Below are positions 1 through 7,179 of a stretch of DNA of 17,491 nucleotides, in pieces. Both the position numbers and the translations under genes were made by a program. The notes beneath the pieces were generated by a model. That model searched no databases and was not told the origin of the DNA. It saw only the letters and a list, made by a program, of their open reading frames with translations. The stretch comes from Clostridiales bacterium (GTDB lineage Bacteria; Bacillota; Clostridia; Oscillospirales; Oscillospiraceae): positions 1-17,491 of the forward strand of contig JAAYFX010000167.1 in NCBI GenBank assembly GCA_012728025.1, read 5' to 3'. Within the stretch, counting starts at the first letter, position 1; every line of letters starts with the position of its first letter.

Positions 1-373
1 CCCGCCTTTTTTCCGTCATTTTAACCACCGAGTCAGGTATCCTCAGAGCCTCCGGCGAGGGAATTGTAAGGTTTAGTATGCGAGTTGCCATAGAATAGCT
101 GCCTCGTTGACGAAAGGCGTTTACCCTAAATCTCCCTAAGCGGGATATGGAATATGTAAAGTCTATTTCGCCGGCCCTTTTAAGGGTGTCACGCTGGGCT
201 TCACTTGTTATTTCGCTTATGACAGACCATGTGTCCTCCGGAAGCAAAATGTCCTCCGAAAGAGAGATAAGGTCATTTCCGACTCTGGCTCGGGGTGTTG
301 CCCCAACGCTTATATGTATATCGGACGCTCCGGCAGATACTGCCGCTTCAAGAAGTTCGTTAAAGCTTATCAT
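1..373 (-). CDS. pilT: Type IV pilus twitching-motility ATPase PilT, N-terminal part (cut by window edge)
   Basis: The minus strand from the ATG at 371-373 stays open to the window edge (124 codons). The start is supported by a GGTGGGAGG ribosome binding site directly upstream. The translation begins MISFNELLEAAVSAGASDIH, with the SDIH signature and a following region matching the N-terminal PAS-like domain of PilT-family hexameric ATPases; the Walker motifs lie beyond the edge. In the family, PilT depolymerises the pilus at the inner face of the membrane and powers retraction. It follows pilB by 37 bases in the same direction, so the two are probably co-transcribed. Because the catalytic half is not visible, a PilT-like retraction or accessory ATPase cannot be distinguished from true PilT. 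Confidence 0.85.
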   Translation of the reverse strand, partial: MISFNELLEAAVSAGASDIHISVGATPRARVGNDLISLSEDILLPEDTWSVISEITSEAQRDTLKRAGEIDFTYSISRLGRFRVNAFRQRGSYSMATRILNLTIPSPEALRIPDSVVKMTEKRR

Positions 374-410
374 AACCCTCCCACCTCTCTCAACTGGAGA
401 TTTTCTGCCC

Positions 411-2114
411 TTATTTTTCGTCAAAGGATATTTTCATCATTTCTGCAATGGATGTGATACCATCAATAACGTGCAGAGCGGTACTCATGCGTATAGTTTT
501 CATGCCTTCCTTTATAGCCTGCTGTTTTATATCTTCCGTATTTCCCTTTTTGCAAATTATACGTTTAATCTCGCCGGACAGCTCGATAATTTCATATACA
601 CCGATACGGCCGTAATATCCCGTTTCGCCGCACATCTGGCAGCTTCCCGGGTCGTATATTTCTATTGATTCCTGCCCTGCCAGCCCTAAAAGCTCCATTT
701 CTTCTTCTGTGGCAAGCCTTGGCTTTTTACAGTTTGGACAAAGACGCCGCACAAGGCGCTGGGCTATAACCCCCAAGATGGAATCCGCCAGAAGATAGCC
801 TTCAATTCCCATATCCAGAAGCCTTGTTATAGAGGCGGCCGCACTTTTGGTATGCAGGGTTGATAAAACCAGATGCCCCGTAATAGAGGCTTGAACCGCA
901 ATTGAAGCTGTTTCATGGTCACGCATCTCGCCTATCATAATTATATCGGGGTCTTGCCTTAGAATAGAACGCAGGGCGTTTGCAAAGCTTAGGTTTGTTT
1001 TGTTGTTGACCTGAACCTGATTTATCCCCGGTATGCTGGCTTCCACAGGGTCTTCAACGGTTATTATATTCACCTGCTCACTGTTAAGCTCCGACAAGGC
1101 AGTGTATACAGTGGTTGATTTGCCGCTTCCCGTTGGTCCGGTTATTAAAAGAATTCCATTTCGGTGGCTTAGAATACGGTCAAAAAGCGCCATTTCATCT
1201 TTTCGCATACCCAAGTCCAACTTGCTTTTTGTCATTGCGCTTTTGCTTGCCAGCCGCATAACAACTTTTTCACCGTAGTAGGTAGGTAAAACCGAAACTC
1301 GTATGTCGTATTCGTCCCTATCCACCAGAACGCTTATGCGCCCGTCCTGCGGCTTTCGCTTTTCGGATATGTCCATACTGCCCATTATCTTAATTCGTGT
1401 AATAATGGCCGGCAAAAGGCTTATATCGTAAAGCATCTTTTCTACGAGGACACCATCTATGCGAAAACGCACACGAAGCTGCTTTTCCATGGCATCCAGA
1501 TGTATGTCGGAAGCACGAATCCGCACAGCCTGTTCTATAATAGAGCGCACCAAGGCAACGATAGGAGCGCTGGAAAGCTCTGCGTCCTGTTCCGCCTGAT
1601 TTGCTTCCAGCACGGCGGCATATTGTTCTTTCTCCTTGGAATACTGTTCGGCAGCGCTCATTGCCTCGTCCGAACCGAAATATTTATCTAAAACCGCATT
1701 AATTTCCCGTGTGGTTGATATGCGCGGTTCTATGGAGCTGTTTGTTATTATCGCAATATCATCAATAGCAGACATATCCAAGGGGTCTGACATGGCGAGA
1801 ATAAGGTCATTTGTATCTGGGTCGAAGCCCACAGGAAGAACATTATGTTTTCGTAAAACGCTTCCATTTACAAGGGAAATAACTTCCTGTGATACTGAAA
1901 TGCCCCGAAGCTGGATTAACTCCAGTCCAAGCTGGATATGCAATGCCTGAGCTATTTCCGTATCCGTTATAAGGCCGGAATCCACAAGGTAGTCGCCCAA
2001 ACGTTGCCGAGTTTTCCGCTGCGCCTGCAATGCACCTTCAAGCTGCTTTTCATTTATGTAGCCCTGTTGAACGAGAATATCGCCCAAGCGCAGCTTTTTG
2101 CTTACCAAGCTCAT
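411..2114 (-). CDS. pilB: Type IV pilus assembly (extension) ATPase PilB, GspE/PilB family, with tandem MshEN c-di-GMP-binding motifs
   Basis: This full-length 567-residue protein powers pilin polymerisation at the cytoplasmic face of the membrane. The N-terminal MshEN-type domain has two 24-residue RLG...Q motifs at residues 9-32 and 38-61. The ATPase core shows Walker A GPTGSGKST (326-334), the Asp box ITVEDPVE (351-358), Walker B with DPDIIMIGEMRD (388-399) and the His box TGHLVLSTLHT (412-422). Two CxxC pairs (C459/C462 and C492/C495) form the tetra-cysteine zinc site that separates PilB/GspE from PilT. The start at 2114 has GGAGG about 9 bases upstream. A TTGACA/TATCAT promoter lies upstream and pilT follows. 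GspE of a type II secretion system is the alternative, but adjacency to pilT and the Firmicute setting favour PilB. Confidence 0.95.
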   Translation of the reverse strand: MSLVSKKLRLGDILVQQGYINEKQLEGALQAQRKTRQRLGDYLVDSGLITDTEIAQALHIQLGLELIQLRGISVSQEVISLVNGSVLRKHNVLPVGFDPDTNDLILAMSDPLDMSAIDDIAIITNSSIEPRISTTREINAVLDKYFGSDEAMSAAEQYSKEKEQYAAVLEANQAEQDAELSSAPIVALVRSIIEQAVRIRASDIHLDAMEKQLRVRFRIDGVLVEKMLYDISLLPAIITRIKIMGSMDISEKRKPQDGRISVLVDRDEYDIRVSVLPTYYGEKVVMRLASKSAMTKSKLDLGMRKDEMALFDRILSHRNGILLITGPTGSGKSTTVYTALSELNSEQVNIITVEDPVEASIPGINQVQVNNKTNLSFANALRSILRQDPDIIMIGEMRDHETASIAVQASITGHLVLSTLHTKSAAASITRLLDMGIEGYLLADSILGVIAQRLVRRLCPNCKKPRLATEEEMELLGLAGQESIEIYDPGSCQMCGETGYYGRIGVYEIIELSGEIKRIICKKGNTEDIKQQAIKEGMKTIRMSTALHVIDGITSIAEMMKISFDEK

Positions 2115-2193
2115 TTGCGCAGCCTCCGTCAGAGAGTTTTCTTGCTCCCAAATTTAAAGACATCTACTAAACTAGCTCTATGTCTATCTATTT

Positions 2194-2221
2194 ATGATAC
2201 CATCGCTATTTATTTTGTCAA
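2194..2221 (-). promoter_or_regulatory. Sigma-A-type promoter of pilB-pilT
   Basis: On the minus strand a consensus -35 TTGACA (2216-2221) and -10 TATCAT (2194-2199) are separated by 16 bases, placing the transcription start near 2187 and leaving a leader of about 70 bases before pilB. The rest of the 2115-2346 gap between rpsT and pilB holds nothing else I recognise. Confidence 0.75.
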
Positions 2222-2346
2222 CACGAATTCATCTGATGAGGTGTTTCCCTTATATAAATTGAACCATTTGGCTATGTTGACCACATTTGTCATCCTATGG
2301 AAGAGGTATCACCGTCTGTTTTACATTAATATTTCGGCAATAAATA

Positions 2347-2380
2347 AAAAACGGCATGGGAATATTCCCACGCCGTTTAA
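2347..2380 (-). terminator. Rho-independent terminator of rpsT
   Basis: Read on the minus strand just past the rpsT stop, the arms AAACGGC and GCCGTTT, plus an inner TGGG/CCCA pairing around an AATATT loop, form a stable hairpin followed by TTTTTTATTTA. This is a classic intrinsic terminator that separates rpsT from the pilB promoter. Confidence 0.85.
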
Positions 2381-2390
2381 CAAACACTTA

Positions 2391-2654
2391 CTATGCCATG
2401 TTGTTTAGCTTAACTGAAAGCTTTGATTTTTTATTTGCAGCATGATTTTTATGAATCAAACGCTTGGTTGCAGCATGGTCTATCGTTTTAACAGCGACCT
2501 TATAGGCACTGACGGCTGCGTTGCGATCACCCTCTGCCACTGCCATGTCAAACTTTTTAAGATTTGTTCTCATCTGTGTTTTGACAGCTTTATTTTTAAG
2601 GTTCTGCGCTTTCGAAAGCTCGTCCCTCTTGGCAGATGATTTGATATTGGGCAT
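2391..2654 (-). CDS. rpsT: 30S ribosomal protein S20 (bS20)
   Basis: This 87-residue, lysine-rich protein begins MPNIKSSAKRDELSKAQNLK and continues with NKAVKTQMRTNLKKF, the recognisable bS20 pattern of a small three-helix protein that binds 16S rRNA at the bottom of the 30S subunit. Length and start are normal for the family. A very strong ribosome binding site (GGAGGAGGTGG) lies 5-8 bases before the ATG. It has its own promoter and terminator, so it is a single-gene unit. It is divergent from gpr, an arrangement I recall from other Clostridia. Confidence 0.97.
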   Translation of the reverse strand: MPNIKSSAKRDELSKAQNLKNKAVKTQMRTNLKKFDMAVAEGDRNAAVSAYKVAVKTIDHAATKRLIHKNHAANKKSKLSVKLNNMA

Positions 2655-2714
2655 TTACTTGCCACCTCCTCCTATAAAATGTCGGTTGCGGTATACACCT
2701 CTCCGCAGAGACTA

Positions 2715-2743
2715 ATTCTATCATGCAAATCAGTATTTTGCAA
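2715..2743 (-). promoter_or_regulatory. Sigma-A-type promoter of rpsT
   Basis: On the minus strand, -35 TTGCAA (2738-2743) and -10 TAGAAT (2715-2720) are separated by 17 bases. The predicted start near 2708 gives a leader of about 50 bases before the strong rpsT ribosome binding site. Confidence 0.7.
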
Positions 2744-2780
2744 GTGTTTTTTATGTGTTTTTTATATTTTATTTCTCTTA

Positions 2781-2811
2781 GCATATCTAGTTTTTTCTTA
2801 CGTTCATAGCA
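2781..2811 (+). promoter_or_regulatory. Possible forespore sigma-G-like promoter of gpr
   Basis: GCATA (2781-2785) and CATAGCA (2805-2811) resemble the forespore sigma-G pattern (GHATR then CATNHTA). The spacer here is 19 bases, longer than the usual 17-18, and the -10 is imperfect. No convincing sigma-A promoter was seen in front of gpr. Sigma-G/F control is expected from knowledge of gpr rather than proven here. Confidence 0.25.
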
Positions 2812-2868
2812 CAAAATATAGTATATTGCAGTGTGTTTTTAGTTGCATACACTGGTTTTGGAGGTAAT

Positions 2869-3759
2869 ATGGAAACTTTTAAACAAAGAACTGACTTAGC
2901 TTTTGAGTCACGGGAGATTGCAAATAAAGACGCCGGCAGAGAAGTTGAAGGGATTGAATACACAGAAACAATTCTACATGGGGTTCAATGCAGAAAGCTC
3001 AGAGTTGTAAGTAAAGCCGGTGCTGATAACATCGGAAAACCCATGGGCGCTTATATCACCTTGGACATTTCAGCTCTGACTAGACGGGAGAGTGAATCCT
3101 TTACAGAGACAGTTACAGCTATGGCTGAAATTCTTACTGAACTTGCTGAGCTTAAAAACAAGGACTTACTTGTCCTTGTAGTGGGCCTTGGAAATCGGGA
3201 TATAACACCCGACGCAATAGGGCCTCTTACAGCAGAAAGCACCCTTGTTACTCGGCACTTAAAATCTCAAATGCCTGAAGATTTTGCTTTCTTTCGACCT
3301 GTGTCTGTTATTAGCCCCGGAGTGTTGGGAACAAGCGGCATAGAAAGCGCCGATTATATAAAAGCTGTTTGTAAATCATTATCTCCAGATTTAATTATCG
3401 CTGTTGATGCTCTTGCCGCAAAAAGCTTTGATAGACTTTGCAGAACTGTGCAGATAACAGATACCGGCATTACCCCCGGCTCAGGGGTCGGCAACAGTCG
3501 TGCGCAAATTAATAAGGAGACTATGGGAGTGCCTGTAATTGCTGTTGGTGTACCCACAGTTGTAGATATTCGAACTGTTTTGGCGGAATATTGGGGAGAT
3601 AGCGCAGCTTCGGAAAGGGGCAAGAATAGTGATATGATTGTTACTCCCAGAAGCATTGACAGTGAAGTGTCAAACACATCTAAGCTAGTCGCTTATGCTA
3701 TCAACCTTGCTTTGCATAAGGGGATTACTGTTGAGGATGTGGATATGCTTGTTGGCTAA
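2869..3759 (+). CDS. gpr: Germination protease GPR (peptidase family A25)
   Basis: GPR is the forespore-made protease that degrades small acid-soluble DNA-protecting proteins early in germination. The 296-residue product contains family signatures: RTDLA (7-11), KPMGAYITLDI (57-67), GLGNRDITPDAIGP (106-119), VDALAA (179-184) and GITPGSGVGN (200-209). The frame is open from a GTG at 2833, but the ATG at 2869 is chosen because GGAGG lies 4 bases upstream and the GTG has no ribosome binding site. Family members are made as zymogens that self-cleave near the N-terminus; only a short leader precedes RTDLA here. The stop codon lies inside the parS1 palindrome. The gene marks the organism as a spore former. 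Confidence 0.95.
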   Translation: METFKQRTDLAFESREIANKDAGREVEGIEYTETILHGVQCRKLRVVSKAGADNIGKPMGAYITLDISALTRRESESFTETVTAMAEILTELAELKNKDLLVLVVGLGNRDITPDAIGPLTAESTLVTRHLKSQMPEDFAFFRPVSVISPGVLGTSGIESADYIKAVCKSLSPDLIIAVDALAAKSFDRLCRTVQITDTGITPGSGVGNSRAQINKETMGVPVIAVGVPTVVDIRTVLAEYWGDSAASERGKNSDMIVTPRSIDSEVSNTSKLVAYAINLALHKGITVEDVDMLVG

Positions 3760-3787
3760 GAATGTTTCACGTGAAACATTCTTAGCC
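3754..3787. other. parS site 1 (ParB/Spo0J centromere site) inside a 34-base perfect palindrome
   Basis: The core TGTTTCACGTGAAACA (3763-3778) matches the bacterial parS consensus bound by ParB/Spo0J. The symmetry extends without mismatch to 34 bases (half-site GGCTAAGAATGTTTCAC, then its reverse complement), including the gpr stop codon TAA at 3757-3759. ParB loads here as a CTP-dependent clamp and organises the origin region. There is no U-tract after the palindrome, so it does not look like a standard terminator. Confidence 0.95.
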
Positions 3788-3834
3788 CGTTAAGTTGGTA
3801 TCTGTTTAAAATCCATTTAAAGTCTTATTGGTAA

Positions 3835-3854
3835 ATTGTTTCACGTGAAACAAT
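3835..3854. other. parS site 2 (ParB/Spo0J centromere site)
   Basis: A 20-base perfect palindrome (half-site ATTGTTTCAC) contains the same 16-base parS core at 3837-3852. Its centre is 74 bases from that of site 1, close to seven helical turns, so both sites lie on the same DNA face. It sits about 120 bases upstream of the parA start. Confidence 0.95.
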
Positions 3855-3883
3855 GCGAGTTGCGCAAGTAAAGGTGATATGGA

Positions 3884-3892
3884 TGGTATAAA
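3884..3892 (+). promoter_or_regulatory. Possible extended -10 promoter of parA-parB-serS
   Basis: TGGTATAAA fits the extended -10 pattern (TGn then TATAAA) with no good -35. A start near 3899 would place parS2 at about -54, where bound ParB could influence transcription. This is weak evidence from a single element; a TTGGTA/TAAAGT pair near 3794-3822 is an alternative. Confidence 0.3.
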
Positions 3893-3975
3893 AGGTAAAG
3901 AATTTAAGAAAGCCATTGAAAACAAAGCCATACACTGGTATAATAACAAAAAGCAAAGTGTATGGGGGAATGAGT

Positions 3976-4731
3976 ATGGGCAAAATAGTTGCAATTGTCA
4001 ACCAAAAAGGTGGCGTAGGCAAGACAACAACTTGCGTAAATCTTAGTTACGCCCTACATATACGCAATAAAAAGGTGTTGCTGTGCGATTGTGACCCTCA
4101 GGGAAACAGTACATCCGGTCTTGGTGTAAGCAAAACAAGCAGCCCAAATGCCTATGACATCTTAATGAACAACGAAGCTGCGGAAAATGCAATTATAAAA
4201 ACAGATTATTGCGATTTGATTCCGGCTAACAGGGAGCTTTCCGGCGCTCTAATTGAGTTGGTCAGTACAATTGGACGAGAATATGTCTTGAAAGATGCCC
4301 TTGAGCCAGTAAAAGGGCGCTATGATTACATTTTTATTGATTGCCCCCCTTCATTAGAGCTTCTTACTTTAAACGCCTTGTGTGCGGCAGACACTGTTTT
4401 AGTCCCTGTTCAAAGCGAGTATTTTGCTCTGGAAGGTCTTACGGACCTTATGAGTACAGTGAAAACCATAAATAAGCGTCTAAACCCCAGTCTTTCTTTA
4501 GAAGGCATTGTCCTTACAATGTTTGACGCAAGAACAAATCTATCCACAGAGGTAGAAAATGAGATTGTAAAGTTCTTTGGCGCCAAGGTATATGATACAA
4601 GGATACCAAGGAATGTGCGTATAAGTGAAGCGCCAAGCTATGGTAAGCCTGTTATAGCTTATGATAAAAGCTCAAAAGGGAGCAAGGCATATCTTAAGCT
4701 GGCAAGCGAATTTATCAGACAGCAAAAATAG
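3976..4731 (+). CDS. parA: Chromosome-partitioning ATPase ParA/Soj
   Basis: This 251-residue P-loop ATPase is of the small chromosomal (Soj) type, without an N-terminal DNA-binding domain. It shows the deviant Walker A KGGVGKTT (11-18) with the signature lysine, DCDPQGN (38-44), Walker B IDCPPS (121-126) and VPVQSEYFALEGL (143-155). ParA dimers bind nucleoid DNA non-specifically and are stimulated by ParB to move origins; Soj also modulates DnaA. The frame is open from a TTG at 3916 and passes another ATG at 3970, but the ATG at 3976 is preferred: GGGGGA lies 6 bases upstream and MGKIVAIVNQKGG matches the family N-terminus. parB follows by 61 bases, and two parS sites lie just upstream. Confidence 0.96.
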   Translation: MGKIVAIVNQKGGVGKTTTCVNLSYALHIRNKKVLLCDCDPQGNSTSGLGVSKTSSPNAYDILMNNEAAENAIIKTDYCDLIPANRELSGALIELVSTIGREYVLKDALEPVKGRYDYIFIDCPPSLELLTLNALCAADTVLVPVQSEYFALEGLTDLMSTVKTINKRLNPSLSLEGIVLTMFDARTNLSTEVENEIVKFFGAKVYDTRIPRNVRISEAPSYGKPVIAYDKSSKGSKAYLKLASEFIRQQK

Positions 4732-4792
4732 GACTACTTATTAAAATAAACAATGAATTATCAGAATTTCAGCGAAGGGATAGAGGTGTGGT

Positions 4793-5692
4793 ATGGCCGA
4801 AAAAACGCAGAAAAGAGGTTTGGGGCAGGGGCTAAGCGCCTTATTTGGAGAAGATACTCTGGAAAATGAGCTTAATGGTGCTTTAAACTTAGCAATAGAA
4901 AAGGTTGAGCCTCGATTAGACCAGCCCAGAAGTGTGTTTGATGAATCAGCGCTTCAAGAGCTGGCAGATTCAATAAGCCAATTTGGAATTATCCAGCCCA
5001 TAACAGTGCGAAAGCTAGACTCGGGTTACTATCAAATAATAGCCGGTGAGCGCCGCTGGCGCGCAGCTCGCCTTGCCGGACTTAAAGAAGTTCCCGTTAG
5101 GGTTATAGATGCTGATGATAAGAGGGCAATGGAGCTTGCCCTTGTTGAAAACCTACAACGTGAAGACTTAAATCCAATTGAAGAAGCCAGAGGATTTCAG
5201 TCTTTAATGCAGGAATATGGCATGACTCAGGATGAAGCCTCACAAAGTGTTGGAAAATCTAGGCCAGCAGTTGCAAACTCACTACGTCTTTTAAGCCTTG
5301 CTCCACCCGTTATGGCCATGGTTGAAGACGGAGATATATCAGCAGGCCATGCCCGTACGCTTTTACCTGTAAAAGATGAGGCTTTACAGTTAAAAATGGC
5401 AAATAAGGTCTATGAAGAAGGTCTTTCAGTCCGCCAGACAGAGCAGCTTATATCAAAGCTTATAGCCGATTTCGAAAAGACAGAGGAAGCTCCTACTGAA
5501 AAGCAGGAAGTTGAAGTTGACTATATAGCAGACACTGAGCGCCGTCTGACCACCGCCCTTGGCAGGAAGGTTATTATAAAAAATAACAAACGTAGGGGGA
5601 AAATTGAACTTGAGTATTATGGTAATGATGATAGAGAGGCTTTGATTGATACTCTTTTTAAATTTGTCTCCAAAAAAGAAGAGCGAATTTAA
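4793..5692 (+). CDS. parB: Chromosome-partitioning protein ParB/Spo0J
   Basis: This 299-residue protein binds parS, loads as a CTP-gated sliding clamp, recruits SMC and stimulates ParA. It starts with the typical MAEKTQKRGLGQGLSALFG ParA-interacting segment. The CTP-binding domain contains GERRWRAARLAGL (85-97) and ENLQREDLNPIEEA (119-132). The helix-turn-helix is around residues 144-167, followed by ISAGHARTLL (182-191), and the C-terminal residues about 240-299 are the dimerisation domain. The start has a GAGGTG ribosome binding site. It is clearly the partner of the two parS sites and of parA. Confidence 0.97.
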   Translation: MAEKTQKRGLGQGLSALFGEDTLENELNGALNLAIEKVEPRLDQPRSVFDESALQELADSISQFGIIQPITVRKLDSGYYQIIAGERRWRAARLAGLKEVPVRVIDADDKRAMELALVENLQREDLNPIEEARGFQSLMQEYGMTQDEASQSVGKSRPAVANSLRLLSLAPPVMAMVEDGDISAGHARTLLPVKDEALQLKMANKVYEEGLSVRQTEQLISKLIADFEKTEEAPTEKQEVEVDYIADTERRLTTALGRKVIIKNNKRRGKIELEYYGNDDREALIDTLFKFVSKKEERI

Positions 5693-5737
5693 TATAACAA
5701 GTTAAAAATGGAAAACTAAAGTTTAGGAGAGAGCAAA

Positions 5738-7072
5738 ATGCTGGATATTAAAATTATTCGTGAGAATACCGACGAGGTAAAGCAAAGACTTAAAAACAGA
5801 TTAATAGACTGCGATGTGCAGATTGATAGAATATTGGAGCTGGATACCCAGCGTCGTGATTTAATTTTTAAGACAGAGTCTGCTAAAAGTGAACAAAATA
5901 AAGTTTCGAAAGAAATTCCCCAAATGAAAAAAGAAGGAAAAGATACCAGTGAAATCATCTCAAAAATGAATTCACTCAAGGAAGAAATTAAGGAGCAGGA
6001 CAATCAGCTACGTGGTATAGAAGATGAATATACCGAGCTTATGCTTTCTCTCCCAAATTTACCTGACCCAGACCTTGCGGCCGGAGGAAAAGAAGGCAAT
6101 CAGGCCATGTGTTATTTCGGCGGAAGGACTCATGACTTTGAGATGAAAAACCATGTTGACCTTTGCACCGAATTGGGTCTTATTGATTATGAGCGAGGAG
6201 CTAAGCTCTCTGGAAATGGATTTTGGCTTTATAGGGGCATGGGTGCCCGCCTTGAATGGGCGCTTATAAACTATTTTATCGAAAACCATGAGATGGACGG
6301 TTACGAAATAGTAATGGTTCCTCATATGCTTGGTTATGATTGCGGACTTACCGCAGGCCAGTTTCCTAAGTTTAAAGACGAGGTCTATTGGATAGATGAT
6401 GGAGGTGACAATCAAAAGCACTTCCTGCTGCCAACAGCGGAAACCGCCCTTGCCAGCCTTCACCGTGATGAAATTTTAAATGAATCAGACCTACCAAAAA
6501 AGTATATTTCTTACACTCCCTGCTATCGCAAGGAAGCTGGCTCTTACCGTGCTGAGGAGCGAGGGATGATACGGGGCCATCAATTTAATAAGGTTGAAAT
6601 GTTCCAGCTTACCACTCCGGAAAACTCGAAAAAAGCCTTTGACGAGCTTGTGACCCGTGCCGAATCTCTTGTTAAAGAGCTGGGTCTTAAGTTCCGTACA
6701 GTTAAGCTTGCTGCTGGGGATTGCTCTGCATCCATGGCCCGCACCTATGACATTGAGGTCTATATACCCTCCATGGGCGGATATAAAGAGGTTTCTTCTG
6801 TGAGCAACGCCCGAGATTATCAGGCCCGCAGAGGTCAAATTCGTTATCGCCGTGAGGACGGTAAGATTGATTATTGCCATACTCTAAACGGCTCCGGTCT
6901 TGCAACAAGCCGTATCTTCCCCGCAATTGTTGAACAGTACCAGCTTGCCGACGGTAGTATTGAGGTTCCGAAGGTTCTTAGAAAATACTTAAGGGGCAGA
7001 GAGCGCATTAAAAAAGAAGATAAACTCCGTGTAAACATTAAAAGTGCCTTCTCCTGCGGAACCTGCGAGTAA
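5738..7072 (+). CDS. serS: Seryl-tRNA synthetase (divergent type with C-terminal extension)
   Basis: This class II synthetase charges tRNA-Ser. The 444-residue protein has an N-terminal coiled-coil tRNA-binding arm (about residues 30-105), the serine-binding TAE (233-235), motif 2 (CYRKEAGSYRAEERG, 262-276, then HQFNKVE) and motif 3 (LNGSGLATSR, 383-392). SNARDYQARRGQIRYR (356-371) replaces the more usual SNFEDFQARR. Motif 2 lacks the common EAGSAGRDTRG form, so this is a divergent SerRS. About 20 extra residues follow the usual end and finish CGTCE. The ribosome binding site AGGAGAG lies 6 bases before the ATG. The gap from parB is only 45 bases, so there is no T-box leader and it is probably transcribed with parA-parB. 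Confidence 0.95.
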   Translation: MLDIKIIRENTDEVKQRLKNRLIDCDVQIDRILELDTQRRDLIFKTESAKSEQNKVSKEIPQMKKEGKDTSEIISKMNSLKEEIKEQDNQLRGIEDEYTELMLSLPNLPDPDLAAGGKEGNQAMCYFGGRTHDFEMKNHVDLCTELGLIDYERGAKLSGNGFWLYRGMGARLEWALINYFIENHEMDGYEIVMVPHMLGYDCGLTAGQFPKFKDEVYWIDDGGDNQKHFLLPTAETALASLHRDEILNESDLPKKYISYTPCYRKEAGSYRAEERGMIRGHQFNKVEMFQLTTPENSKKAFDELVTRAESLVKELGLKFRTVKLAAGDCSASMARTYDIEVYIPSMGGYKEVSSVSNARDYQARRGQIRYRREDGKIDYCHTLNGSGLATSRIFPAIVEQYQLADGSIEVPKVLRKYLRGRERIKKEDKLRVNIKSAFSCGTCE

Positions 7073-7128
7073 TAGTTTTCCTCTATTTTAATAATTTGAT
7101 AAAATAATAAATAATTCACTAGAACTTC

Positions 7129-7177
7129 ATAAGGACAGCAGGTCTTATCCCTTTAAGATAATGCCTGCTGTCCTTAT
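7129..7177. terminator. Long hairpin between convergent serS and CoA-transferase genes
   Basis: Arms of 14 bases (ATAAGGACAGCAGG and its complement, 7129-7142 and 7164-7177) enclose an inner TCTTA/TAAGA pairing. It sits between two convergent genes and probably stops transcription in both directions. The plus-strand side lacks a U-tract and the minus side is only AU-rich, so intrinsic termination is not certain. The right arm ends three bases before the stop of the CoA-transferase gene. Confidence 0.55.
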
Positions 7178-7179
7178 AT

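Noticed and set aside
147..2408. Plus-strand open frames across pilT and pilB.
   Set aside because: They are antisense to complete, conserved ATPase genes and contain no recognisable domains.
2833..2868. In-frame upstream GTG start for gpr adding MFLVAYTGFGGN.
   Set aside because: It has no ribosome binding site, and the ATG at 2869 has GGAGG directly upstream and a family-like N-terminus.
3879..4046. A 55-codon plus-strand ORF (starting MDGIKGKEFKKAIENK) with AAGGTG upstream, overlapping the parA start in another frame.
   Set aside because: Its second half is the parA coding sequence out of frame, the composition is low-complexity and Lys/Asn-rich, and the spacing to AAGGTG is tight. A leader peptide cannot be excluded but nothing positively supports it.
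5693..5737. Possible T-box riboswitch in front of serS.
   Set aside because: The gap is only 45 bases with no specifier stem or terminator; the coding end of parB leaves no room.
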